Assembly (NCBI GenBank): GCA_964458615.1
Contig: CAYWJR010000018.1
Span: 1 to 23,267, forward strand
DNA: 23,267 nt
From: SHNJ01 sp964458615
GTDB lineage: Bacteria > Pseudomonadota > Alphaproteobacteria > SHNJ01
Reading direction: 5' to 3'
Positions 15,541 through 23,256 of the stretch are shown here, piece after piece (the first letter of the stretch is position 1; each line of letters opens with the position of its first letter). The translations under genes and the position numbers were made by a program. The notes below the pieces were generated by a model that worked only from the letters and a program-made list of their open reading frames with translations, was not told where the DNA came from and did not search any database.

Positions 15541-17646
15541 TTACGCAGCCAAAGCGGCCAGCATCAGCAATGCAACGATATTGATGATTTTGATCATCGG
15601 ATTAACCGCTGGACCTGCCGTATCTTTGTACGGATCGCCAACGGTATCGCCGGTAACCGCCGCCTTGTGGGCGTCGGAACCTTTGCCGCCGTAATGACCG
15701 TCTTCGATGTATTTTTTGGCGTTATCCCATGCGCCGCCGCCCGATGTCATCGAAATCGCGACGAACAATCCAGTGACGATAGTACCCATCAACAACGCGC
15801 CGACAGTGGCGAATGCCTGTTCCTGTCCTGCAAAGCTGTTGACCGCATAATACACAACGACCGGGGCCAGAACCGGCAACAACGACGGAACAATCATTTC
15901 CGCAATCGCCGCTTTGGTCAACATGTCGACCGCGCGTCCGTAATCCGGTTTCGTTTTGCCTTCCATAATGCCTGGCATTTCTTTGAATTGACGGCGAACT
16001 TCGACGACAACCGAACCGGCTGCACGTCCAACCGCCATCATCGACATCGCGCCGAACAAATACGGCAACATGCCGCCGACGAACAAACCGATCACCACAT
16101 ATGGATTTTCCAATGTGAAGTTGATTTGCAATCCGCTGAAGAAATGTTTGATGTCTTGGGTATAAGCCGCGAACAAAACAAGCGATGCCAAACCGGCCGA
16201 ACCGATCGCATAACCTTTTGTCACCGCTTTTGTGGTGTTGCCAACCGCATCCAAAGCATCGGTCGTCACGCGAACATCTTTTGGCAAACCGGACATTTCG
16301 GCGATACCGCCGGCGTTATCCGTGACAGGGCCATAAGCATCCAATGCAACGATCATACCGGCAAGCGCCAGCATGGTGGTCGCGGCAAGCGAAACACCGA
16401 ACAATCCTGCGTTCAGATAAGATGCGATAATACCTGCGGCGATAATGATTACCGGGGCTGCGGTCGCTTCCATCGAAACGGCCAAGCCCTGAATCACGTT
16501 GGTGCCGTGACCGGTGGTCGATGACAAAGCGATCGATTTGACCGGGCGGTATTCTTTGGCTGTGTAGTATTCGGTGATCCAAACCATCAATCCGGTTACC
16601 AGCAAGCCGATGAACGAACAGCTGATCAGATTTTTAACTTGGATTTGCGAACCGTCAGCCATAGGCAATTGGGTTTCCATACCGCCGAACATGCCGCCGG
16701 TGAACCAATAAATCGCGCCAGCCGATAAAATGCCGGTTGCGACCAGGCCGCGATACAATGCTTTCATGATGTGATTGTCTTTGCCCAAACGAACAAAGAA
16801 AGATCCCAAAATCGAAGTCACGATACAAACCGCGCCAATCACCAATGGGTACAACATCATTTGCGATTGCAATTCACCGCTGAACGAAATTGTCGCCAGC
16901 AAAATGGTCGCAACGATGGTAACCGCATATGTTTCGAACAAATCGGCGGCCATACCGGCGCAATCGCCGACGTTGTCGCCAACGTTATCCGCGATAACGG
17001 CCGGATTGCGTGGATCATCTTCCGGAATCCCTGCTTCGACTTTGCCGACCAAATCCGCGCCTACGTCCGCGCCTTTGGTGAAAATGCCGCCGCCCAAACG
17101 GGCGAAAATGGAAATCAGCGACGAACCGAACGACAACGCCACCAAGGCGTCGATGATGGTGCGCAATTTGGTTTCCGATTCAGGCAAATTGTATTTCAGG
17201 TAAAAATAATAGGATGCCACGCCCAGCAAGCCCAAGCCAACAACCAAAAGACCGGTCACCGCGCCCGAACGAAACGCCACGGCCAATGCCGGAGCCAAAC
17301 CTTTTTTGGCGGCTTCTGCGGTGCGAACGTTTGCCCGGACCGAAACATGCATGCCGATAAACCCGGCGGCGGCCGAACAAATGGCACCGATCGCAAACCC
17401 GATCACGACATATTGCCCCAATAAATAGGCCAATATAACGCCCATAACGACGCCCACGATGGCGATGGTACGATATTGACGGTTCAAATAGGCGATCGCG
17501 CCTTCGTGGATCGCGGCAGCGACGCTGCGCATGCGTTCGTCAGTGACGTTCAACGCAACGATCGAACGGGTAACAACGACGCCATACAGCACCGCCATAA
17601 AGCCGCAGATAATAACCAGCCATTCTAAATTTGGCATACTAAACAT
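15541..17646 (-). CDS. hppA: Membrane-bound proton-translocating pyrophosphatase
   Basis: The protein has 701 residues and about 16 membrane segments. The pyrophosphate-binding motifs are DVGADLVGKVE (194-204) and DNVGDNVGD (220-228). A third acidic loop with DAYGPVTDNAGG (436-447) is also intact. K473 and T476 in GNTTKAVTKG mark the K+-independent subfamily, which pumps H+ rather than Na+. The enzyme couples hydrolysis of PPi to proton export across the inner membrane. AGGAAAGGAAAA precedes the ATG at 17646. A promoter candidate lies upstream and a strong terminator downstream, so it is monocistronic. Confidence 0.97.
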   Translation of the reverse strand: MFSMPNLEWLVIICGFMAVLYGVVVTRSIVALNVTDERMRSVAAAIHEGAIAYLNRQYRTIAIVGVVMGVILAYLLGQYVVIGFAIGAICSAAAGFIGMHVSVRANVRTAEAAKKGLAPALAVAFRSGAVTGLLVVGLGLLGVASYYFYLKYNLPESETKLRTIIDALVALSFGSSLISIFARLGGGIFTKGADVGADLVGKVEAGIPEDDPRNPAVIADNVGDNVGDCAGMAADLFETYAVTIVATILLATISFSGELQSQMMLYPLVIGAVCIVTSILGSFFVRLGKDNHIMKALYRGLVATGILSAGAIYWFTGGMFGGMETQLPMADGSQIQVKNLISCSFIGLLVTGLMVWITEYYTAKEYRPVKSIALSSTTGHGTNVIQGLAVSMEATAAPVIIIAAGIIASYLNAGLFGVSLAATTMLALAGMIVALDAYGPVTDNAGGIAEMSGLPKDVRVTTDALDAVGNTTKAVTKGYAIGSAGLASLVLFAAYTQDIKHFFSGLQINFTLENPYVVIGLFVGGMLPYLFGAMSMMAVGRAAGSVVVEVRRQFKEMPGIMEGKTKPDYGRAVDMLTKAAIAEMIVPSLLPVLAPVVVYYAVNSFAGQEQAFATVGALLMGTIVTGLFVAISMTSGGGAWDNAKKYIEDGHYGGKGSDAHKAAVTGDTVGDPYKDTAGPAVNPMIKIINIVALLMLAALAA

Positions 17647-17682
17647 AATTATTTTCCTTTCCTGAGGATTCTTATGGTCTTG

Positions 17683-17708
17683 ATAGTGAAATTAAAAATA
17701 GTGAAATT
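17683..17708. repeat. Short direct repeat overlapping the hppA promoter region
   Basis: ATAGTGAAATT occurs at 17683-17693 and again at 17698-17708, a 15-base period, with a further GAAATTG at 17706-17712. It overlaps the -10 of the candidate hppA promoter. It might be an operator or just AT-rich drift. Confidence 0.4.
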
Positions 17709-17724
17709 GAAATTGTGCAATCAA
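17695..17724 (-). promoter_or_regulatory. Possible sigma70-type promoter of hppA
   Basis: On the minus strand TTGATT (17724-17719) is followed after 18 bases by TATTTT (17700-17695), about 49 bases before the hppA ATG. Each box matches four of six consensus bases. By-eye prediction in AT-rich DNA. Confidence 0.3.
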
Positions 17725-17940
17725 AACTGTAGATTTTCATTAACCTTCAATAGGTTGCATAAAATCCAACGAAGGTATATGCCAGAAAAAAAAACACAAA
17801 TACAAGCGATGGCGCGACAGATTGCAAAAGCCTCAGGAAAATATCGGTAAATAGCGATTTTTATGATTTTTGATGAATTGAAATGACCCGCGAAACGCCC
17901 GCCATCATATCTTCTAAGGATATATTTGATAGGCCAGAAG

Positions 17941-18471
17941 TTACCTGCTGGGGGTCGTATAATATTCCGGTAAAACCCGCCCGGCGGACGATTTGATTAA
18001 AACGTCTTTCACGTGTCCATCGCCGATTGTTTTAGCCGCAACCTTGACCAGACGTTTTTTTAAAAAATCAAAATCTTTTAATAACGAACCTTTTTGCGAC
18101 GATCCGACAACGTGCAAATCTTCGACAAACGCGGAACGTAAAATTTCGATCTTATCCAGAACCAATTTATATTCTTCCATATTCGGCATTTCCAACACGA
18201 TGATATAATTCATGTGCCGCACCGGCTGGCCACGGTAAATCGCAACCACATTCATTTGTTTCAATTCGATATAAGGGCCTTTTAATGATGGGCTGCCGGG
18301 ATCGCCCTCGATGATATTTTTTTTACTCTCGGATACTTCTTTTTTTTCGCCGCCCTCGCCGCCTTCTTCGGCTGCTGCTGGCGCTTCTTCATTTGCGAAC
18401 ACAATCACCGGCTTTGCGGCAACGCATACGGTCAGAAAAATCAAACATAATATTTTAATCCAACTTTTCAT
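17941..18471 (-). CDS. Secreted FliL-like protein of unknown role
   Basis: The protein has 176 residues from the ATG at 18471, which overlaps the thiL TGA by one base (TGATG); a TTG one codon earlier is possible. A signal peptide spans about 1-26, with probable cleavage after VFA. An acidic Glu/Gly/Lys linker (about 27-60) follows. The C-terminal part (about 65-165) resembles the FliL periplasmic domain: a strand YIELKQMNVVAIYRG, a helix with EEYKLVLDKIEILRSAFVEDL, and an end GDGHVKDVLIKS like the GxGxVxxVLF of FliL. Real FliL has an uncleaved membrane anchor and sits in flagellar operons; neither is seen here. I infer a periplasmic FliL-fold protein coupled to thiL, with no assigned function. 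Confidence 0.6.
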   Translation of the reverse strand: MKSWIKILCLIFLTVCVAAKPVIVFANEEAPAAAEEGGEGGEKKEVSESKKNIIEGDPGSPSLKGPYIELKQMNVVAIYRGQPVRHMNYIIVLEMPNMEEYKLVLDKIEILRSAFVEDLHVVGSSQKGSLLKDFDFLKKRLVKVAAKTIGDGHVKDVLIKSSAGRVLPEYYTTPSR

Positions 18472-19487
18472 CAATGCTGGTATCCTAATGTCGCTGGCTT
18501 GATTATCTGTCCATGTTCGTTGAAAATTTGATAATCCTTGTTATCGGTAATCTGGCCAATGGAATGAATTGGAATATTCAGACCGGATGCTATCTCTTGT
18601 ACCTTTTTTTCCGTCTCTGCGGGAGATGTAAATACAATTTCATAATCATCGCCCATCGCCGCCAATGATTCCAATGGTACAGTAAAATGATTAATAAAAT
18701 CTTGGGCTGCGGCCGATACCGGCATTTGTTTTAAATAAAGTGTGCCCCCCGCCCCGGATTCAACCAAAATATGCCGCAAATCCGCCATCAATCCATCGGA
18801 AACGTCGATTGCGGCGTTTACCGCGCCTGCATCGCATAGGGCGCGGATCAATCCAACGCGCGGTTGCGGCAAATAATAGCGTTCGATCAATTTGTTATCC
18901 CGAGCCGAGCGAGGGATCGCCAGATGTAAGTTTATATCTGTAGATCCCTCGCGCTCGTTCGGGATGACAGAGTGTTGTATAATTTTTAGCCCTAATCCAG
19001 CATCGCCAATTGTTCCTGTGGCGAAAACCAAATCGCCTGGCTTTGCGCCGCCGCGCAACACACGTTGGCCGGATGGAATTAATCCATAAGCCGTAACAGA
19101 AATCGTCAATTGATTTCCAGCCGTCGTATCGCCGCCCAATAAATGAATGCCAAATTCCTTTTGATCTTTTGCAAGACCACTAGTGAATTTTTCTAACCAC
19201 TTATCATCAACGCGTTTTGGCAGAACCAAACCCAAACTATATGCCAATGGCACGGCGCCCTTGGCCGCTAAATCCGATAAATTCACGCGCAAGGATTTTT
19301 GCGCGATCAATCCCGGGTCGTCATTTTCAAAAAAATGCACGTTTTCGACCAATAAATCCTTGGTTACAACCAATTCGTGACCCGGCGGGATTGGCAAATA
19401 CCCGGCATCGTCGCGCAAATCCACCGCACCCGCAAAATCGCGGGTCAATGGACGGAAATATTTATCGATGATGGAGAATTCGTTCAT
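18471..19487 (-). CDS. thiL: Thiamine-monophosphate kinase
   Basis: The protein has 338 residues and the PurM/AIR-synthase-like fold. Signatures are DLRDDAGYLPIPPGHELVV (about 23-41) for the N-terminal Mg site, NLSDLAAKGAVPLAYSLGL (69-87), LGGDTT (117-122) and IDVSDGLMADL (227-237). It phosphorylates thiamine monophosphate to thiamine diphosphate with ATP. Residues about 173-199 (SVIPNEREGSTD...LAIPRSARDNK) are not native ThiL sequence: they are the translation of a palindromic repeat inserted in frame in the variable loop between GLKII and YYLPQPR. All catalytic segments are on either side and intact, so the enzyme is probably functional. Its usual neighbour nusB is separated from it by an M29 peptidase gene. 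Confidence 0.93.
   Translation of the reverse strand: MNEFSIIDKYFRPLTRDFAGAVDLRDDAGYLPIPPGHELVVTKDLLVENVHFFENDDPGLIAQKSLRVNLSDLAAKGAVPLAYSLGLVLPKRVDDKWLEKFTSGLAKDQKEFGIHLLGGDTTAGNQLTISVTAYGLIPSGQRVLRGGAKPGDLVFATGTIGDAGLGLKIIQHSVIPNEREGSTDINLHLAIPRSARDNKLIERYYLPQPRVGLIRALCDAGAVNAAIDVSDGLMADLRHILVESGAGGTLYLKQMPVSAAAQDFINHFTVPLESLAAMGDDYEIVFTSPAETEKKVQEIASGLNIPIHSIGQITDNKDYQIFNEHGQIIKPATLGYQH
18892..18970. repeat. REP-like palindromic element inside thiL
   Basis: The arms are 18892-18918 and 18943-18970. The right arm reversed reads CTGTCATCCCGAACGAGCG followed by CGAGGGATC; the left arm is nearly the same. The differences are a few substitutions and short offset indels in the middle. An inner hairpin CAGAT/ATCTG (18921-18925, 18936-18940) lies in the loop. 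The CATCCCGA...GAGGGATC pattern is a widespread mobile or repeat palindrome usually seen between genes. Here it is read through without a stop in the thiL frame. No other copy is in the window. Confidence 0.88.
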
Positions 19488-19498
19488 ATTTTGACAAT

Positions 19499-19527
19499 AA
19501 AAAATGAGACCATAATCTATATGGCTC
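19499..19527 (-). terminator. Possible weak terminator after the M29 peptidase gene
   Basis: On the minus strand GAGCCAT (19527-19521), a 7-base loop and ATGGTCTC form a 7-bp stem with one bulged T, followed by ATTTTTT. It lies 26 bases after the peptidase stop and just before thiL. Stability is modest; it may only reduce read-through. Confidence 0.35.
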
Positions 19528-19552
19528 CATTTCTAGAAAATGTCAAAAATCG

Positions 19553-21052
19553 TTATTGTTGCCGAGCGGCACGTTCCGACAATAATTTTGTCCAAACAGC
19601 TGGGCGGGCGTGTTCCGGAACCGCACGCCAACCTTCATTGAGAACATTAAATCTGGGATCTGTAAAAAGCCCATCTTGCTGAATCAGATTGCCATCTAAC
19701 CATACTTTGCCGCCTTTTCCGTGTAGCATAGTAGTGATGTCCCAATGGACTTTACTTCTGTTACCGTTATCCAATTGCACAGGATTGCCCAAATAAGTTT
19801 TATATTCGTACGCTGCACCCAGCGCGAGGTGAAAACTTCCACCGATTTTTTCAACCAACAAACCATTGGATACATGGGTTCTAAACCATGGATTTGTTCC
19901 AAACGCCACTTCACCGATCCGATTCGCGCCGGGTTTGCCAACAATTGCCTGAAGATCATCATTTCCCACCTCGGCGATTGCAGAAGTGAGCTCACCATGG
20001 CGAAACTCAAGCCGCAAATCCTGCATATATCTTTGTACCCCTTGATCCATGTAAGCAAATTGGCCTTTTGCTACGATGACTCCAGTAGTTCCAGCAATTA
20101 ATGGCGATGAAAATATTTCCGATCCTGGAATATTCTTGGCAATAACGCTGTTGGCAAAAGTCTGCCCACTAATATCGAATGTAATATCGGTGCCATCTTC
20201 ATTGGTTATGCGAATAGTGCTTGCAGCATTTAGATCATTGATAAGCAATGCTTGCGCGGCCTGAATTTGATCCCATGGCTGATCGCACATTTCAAAAAAA
20301 AGTCGGACATATTCCGCATAATCGATACCGTCTCTTTCCGCATCAGCGAGCGTAGGTATTCTTGTAAGTGTATAATATTTATCTATGCTGCTGGCCCGGC
20401 TGCGGAATCCATTGGGAATCCATGCTTTTAAGGCTTCCGCCTTTTCCCTAGGCTCTCTTGCAGCCGTTTTCGGATCTTGTTGCGCACCGACTACATTGAC
20501 CTTTTGTATTCTGTCATCGGCAAATAAGTTTGTTAAATATTCACCAGCCTTTTTCAACCCGCTCAATTCGGCAGTTTCAATCAATGCCGCCGTAAACTCA
20601 TAATCATAAAAGACAATGTCAAATTGCGTTCCATCCGCAAGATAACGCCCGATCATTTTTTTGGCTACATCCGTGCCCTCATGTGCCACAAGAAGCATGA
20701 TGTTTGGATTATCTACAGACGCCGGCGAATCCAAAAACAACTGCGCCAATCGGTTTTGTAGTTCATCTTCAACTGGCAATTTCGGCGCCTCAGTACATAA
20801 TTGTCCCTGCTCGCCATTTAATTCTGGAAGCGATGTTAATCCGGCTTCTTCCGCTAAAATTAATCTTTGCGCCGCATTCCAAAGCCGAAGTATTTGTTCC
20901 GGATCATCGGAAGCAGGATTATTGATTGCATCAGCAATCATCAAAGCATTTATTTTTAATGGCGTATTCGACGCAGAAGAAACAATGCGTTCAATTCGTT
21001 TGGCCATTGCCTGCCAAAATCTGTTGGACATAATTTTTGGGGCACCAGTCAT
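19553..21052 (-). CDS. M29-family (AmpS/AmpT-like) metallo-aminopeptidase
   Basis: The protein has 499 residues. The M29 active site is complete by alignment to the thermophilic enzymes: E312 in NIPGSEIFSSP, E381 in IGEVAFGTNP, H408 in FHLALG, Y415 seven residues later, and H436/D438 in VHWDIT. The family are dimeric cobalt or zinc exopeptidases that remove N-terminal residues. About 85 extra N-terminal residues precede the usual start of the family, which is about 410 residues long; their role is unknown. The start at 21052 has a full AGGAGG six bases away, the best ribosome binding site in the window. It lies between nusB and thiL, which are usually adjacent, so it looks like an insertion into a core operon. 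Its codon use seems less biased toward the neighbours' pattern, but I did not count it. Confidence 0.87.
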   Translation of the reverse strand: MTGAPKIMSNRFWQAMAKRIERIVSSASNTPLKINALMIADAINNPASDDPEQILRLWNAAQRLILAEEAGLTSLPELNGEQGQLCTEAPKLPVEDELQNRLAQLFLDSPASVDNPNIMLLVAHEGTDVAKKMIGRYLADGTQFDIVFYDYEFTAALIETAELSGLKKAGEYLTNLFADDRIQKVNVVGAQQDPKTAAREPREKAEALKAWIPNGFRSRASSIDKYYTLTRIPTLADAERDGIDYAEYVRLFFEMCDQPWDQIQAAQALLINDLNAASTIRITNEDGTDITFDISGQTFANSVIAKNIPGSEIFSSPLIAGTTGVIVAKGQFAYMDQGVQRYMQDLRLEFRHGELTSAIAEVGNDDLQAIVGKPGANRIGEVAFGTNPWFRTHVSNGLLVEKIGGSFHLALGAAYEYKTYLGNPVQLDNGNRSKVHWDITTMLHGKGGKVWLDGNLIQQDGLFTDPRFNVLNEGWRAVPEHARPAVWTKLLSERAARQQ

Positions 21053-21130
21053 TTAATCCTCCTGTAAAAGAAGCTGCAGGATTATAAAATTAATAACTGT
21101 AATGGCAACGATAATTTTATTACGGAAATA

Positions 21131-21595
21131 CTACTTCACGCTTTTTGCGGTTTCGCGCAGGATTCCGGCGATTTTATTCAACAAACCGTTGATAAAACCG
21201 GGCTCTGCCTTGTCATAAAAATCGGCGGTCAGGGTTACATATTCGTCGATTGTCACCTTGGCCGGGATGTCGGTGCGGCACCATAATTCATAAATCGCGC
21301 AACGCAAAATGGAATGCAGCAATGGATCCATACGATTCATGCTCCACCCTTCGGCCAAATTCGATTCGATCATTTTGTCGATGTCGGGCAATCTGGTGTT
21401 CGCGCCCATGATCAGATCATTGAACAATTCGCGATCCAAATCCGCGATCGATATTTCTTCGATATTGTTTTTAAAATGGTGGCGTTGAAATTGTTCCACC
21501 ACATCGCCCGCCTGCATGCCGGTTACGGTTTGTTGGTACATCGCCTGCACAGCGGCCAGTCGCGATAACGTGCGTTTTTTCGGGGCTTCGTTCAT
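21131..21595 (-). CDS. nusB: Transcription antitermination factor NusB
   Basis: From the ATG at 21595 the protein has 154 residues. The all-helical NusB fold is recognisable from RTLSRLAAVQAMYQ (about 8-21), ILRCAIYELWCRTDIPAKVTIDEYVTLT (about 97-124) and FINGLLNKIAGILRE near the end. NusB binds boxA RNA with S10 (NusE) during rRNA transcription. The start is uncertain: an in-frame ATG at 21619 would add eight residues and has GGAA eight bases upstream, but that ribosome binding site is made of repeat sequence. Longer readings to 21646 only translate the repeat. The usual ribH-nusB coupling is interrupted by this palindrome. Confidence 0.93.
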   Translation of the reverse strand: MNEAPKKRTLSRLAAVQAMYQQTVTGMQAGDVVEQFQRHHFKNNIEEISIADLDRELFNDLIMGANTRLPDIDKMIESNLAEGWSMNRMDPLLHSILRCAIYELWCRTDIPAKVTIDEYVTLTADFYDKAEPGFINGLLNKIAGILRETAKSVK

Positions 21596-21623
21596 ATTTT
21601 TAACCAATGCAAAAGTCATATAA

Positions 21624-21700
21624 AAGTTCCAAGTTCTAAACACCAAGTTCCAAGCAATCGATCCAAAAACTTGGAACTAGGAACTCAGCACTTGGAACTT
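21624..21700. repeat. Palindromic repeat between ribH and nusB
   Basis: The 31-base arms 21624-21654 and 21670-21700 are imperfect inverted copies (about 23 of 31 match), with a 15-base loop. The unit AAGTTCCAAG or its complement CTTGGAACT occurs four times. The right arm encodes the last seven residues of RibH (KFQVLSS) and its TAG stop, and the left arm holds a GGAA in front of one possible nusB start. It is unrelated in sequence to the thiL element. Confidence 0.88.
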
Positions 21701-22114
21701 ATTTTTCAATTCCATCATCCGCAAGCAAGCGGCCGCCGCGCGGCCGCCGTAATTTTCGCCGTCGACACGCGCGCGCACCAACGCCTGTTCATCGGTGTAA
21801 GCGGTCACAAGACCAAAACCAATAGGCAATCTGGAATCGACCGATAAATTTTGAATCGCCCGCGCCGCTTCGTTGCAAACCAAATCAAAATGGTTGGTTT
21901 CGCCCTTTATAACGCAACCCAACGCGATGAATCCGTCATATTTGCCGCTGTCCGCCGCCAATGCAATTGCGGGCGCCAATTCAAACGATCCCGGAACCGC
22001 GATGCGGTCAAATTCCACTTTGCCTTCGCGCAAAACATCGGCCGCGGCATTGAACATCATGTCCGCGATGTCGGCGTAAAAACGGGCTTCGACGATTAAA
22101 ATGCGCTTAGTCAT
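21677..22114 (-). CDS. ribH: 6,7-dimethyl-8-ribityllumazine synthase
   Basis: The protein has 145 residues. Lumazine synthase motifs are VPGSFELAPAI (about 40-50), ALGCVIKGETNHFDLVCNE (about 64-82) with the catalytic histidine, and PIGFGLVTAYTDEQA (about 97-111). It condenses the RibB product with the pyrimidine intermediate to give lumazine, the precursor of riboflavin. Only two bases separate it from the ribB-type gene. The last residues, KFQVLSS, are encoded by the right arm of the palindrome, which also provides the stop. The native end is therefore replaced, but the lumazine-synthase core ends before it. Confidence 0.95.
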   Translation of the reverse strand: MTKRILIVEARFYADIADMMFNAAADVLREGKVEFDRIAVPGSFELAPAIALAADSGKYDGFIALGCVIKGETNHFDLVCNEAARAIQNLSVDSRLPIGFGLVTAYTDEQALVRARVDGENYGGRAAAACLRMMELKNKFQVLSS

Positions 22115-22116
22115 GA

Positions 22117-23256
22117 TTATTCAATCGGTATCTGATCAAGGATTTCGATGTCATATCCTTCAAGCGCCTTTAGCGATTTCGGATGGTTGGTCAACAAAAT
22201 CATTTTACGTATCGCCAGATCCTTGATGATTTGGGCGCCGATTCCGTATGTACGCAGGGTTTGCGCGCTGTTTTGGTGCGGTGTGTGCGGGCCCAACATA
22301 TAATCCTGGTCGCGCAACATCACCAACGCTCCACAACCGACATCGGAAATTTTTTGCATTGCGGTTTGTAATAATCCGCCACGGCCTTCGTTCAAACTGC
22401 CGAATAAATCGTCGAATACATCGAACCGGTGAACCCGCACATGAACCGCATCGCCATTGGCCTGGGATTTGGCCACATCGCCCTTCAGCAAAACATAATG
22501 TTCGGCGTTCGATACCTTATTGCGGTATGTGATCAATTCGAATTCGCCGCCATATAAACTGATGATTTTATTTTTATTCAACCGTTCGACCAAAGATTCC
22601 GTCCGCAAACGATAAGAAATCAAATCGGCGATAGAACCCAATTTTAAATCATGCTGTTTTGCAAACCCAACCAAATCCGGCAAACGCGACATGCTGCCGT
22701 CATCGTTTAAAATTTCGCACAACACGCCGGCGGGTTGAAAACCGGCCAACCGCGCCAAATCGACCGATGCCTCGGTATGGCCTGCGCGAACCAAAACGCC
22801 GCCATCTTTGGCTACCAGCGGAAATATATGGCCTGGCGTAACAATATCGTCGCGGCCTTTTGATGGATCGACGGCGATTTTAATTGTATGCGAACGGTCG
22901 GATGCGGAAATTCCGGTCGTTACGCCATCCAACGCTTCGATGGATGTGGTGAATGCGGTTGAATCGTCGCCCACATTGTGGCGCGGCATCATCGGCAAAC
23001 CCAATTGACGCACGCGTTCGGATGTAATCGGCAAACAAATCAAACCGCGGCCGAATTTTGTCATGAAGTTGATGGCTTCGGGCGTAATGCTTTCGGCGGC
23101 CATGATAAGATCGCCTTCGTTTTCCCGGTCTTCGTCGTCGACGATAACGACCATTTTGCCGCGTTTCAGATCGGCCAAAACGTCTTCGATGGAATCCAGA
23201 CGAATCGCCGGTTCATTCGATTTCACGACATGCAAATTTGTTTTGGCTTTGTTCAT
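22117..23256 (-). CDS. ribB: 3,4-dihydroxy-2-butanone-4-phosphate synthase with degenerate RibA-like domain (RibBX type)
   Basis: The protein has 379 residues. The N-terminal part (about 20-220) is a complete DHBP synthase: VIVDDEDRENEGDLIMAAE, DDSTAFTTSIEALDG and GHTEASVDLARLAG. It forms the four-carbon precursor from ribulose 5-phosphate. The C-terminal part resembles GTP cyclohydrolase II, but the zinc motif is lost: where RibA has CLTGD...RCDCG, this protein reads DVFDDLFGSLNEGRGG, with Asp, Glu and Arg at the three cysteine positions, and the GRGIG loop with catalytic residues is missing. It should have no cyclohydrolase activity, so a separate ribA is expected elsewhere. Hybrid RibBX proteins of this kind are known. 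GGAACG stands before the ATG at 23256; any FMN riboswitch would be outside the window. Confidence 0.93.
   Translation of the reverse strand: MNKAKTNLHVVKSNEPAIRLDSIEDVLADLKRGKMVVIVDDEDRENEGDLIMAAESITPEAINFMTKFGRGLICLPITSERVRQLGLPMMPRHNVGDDSTAFTTSIEALDGVTTGISASDRSHTIKIAVDPSKGRDDIVTPGHIFPLVAKDGGVLVRAGHTEASVDLARLAGFQPAGVLCEILNDDGSMSRLPDLVGFAKQHDLKLGSIADLISYRLRTESLVERLNKNKIISLYGGEFELITYRNKVSNAEHYVLLKGDVAKSQANGDAVHVRVHRFDVFDDLFGSLNEGRGGLLQTAMQKISDVGCGALVMLRDQDYMLGPHTPHQNSAQTLRTYGIGAQIIKDLAIRKMILLTNHPKSLKALEGYDIEILDQIPIE

Larger units (their letters stand above)
17647..17940. other. 294-base intergenic region between hppA and the FliL-like gene
   Basis: This AT-rich gap lies between two minus-strand genes. 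The half near hppA holds its ribosome binding site, a promoter candidate and a short direct repeat (both listed separately). In the rest (about 17760-17940) I see no gene, RNA or convincing terminator. Confidence 0.6.

Noticed and set aside
15667..16524. A 285-residue open frame on the plus strand within hppA
   Set aside because: It is antisense to the conserved pyrophosphatase, has a biased composition rich in Arg, Gln, Asn and His typical of shadow frames, and has no recognisable domain.
19516..19546. Possible thiL promoter: TTGACA (19546-19541) and TATAGA (19521-19516) on the minus strand
   Set aside because: The spacing is 19 bases and the -10 overlaps a hairpin that could be a terminator, so I could not decide in its favour.
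21596..21646. Longer NusB N-terminus starting at 21646
   Set aside because: The extra residues translate the left arm of the palindrome and are not NusB-like; the conserved protein begins near 21595.
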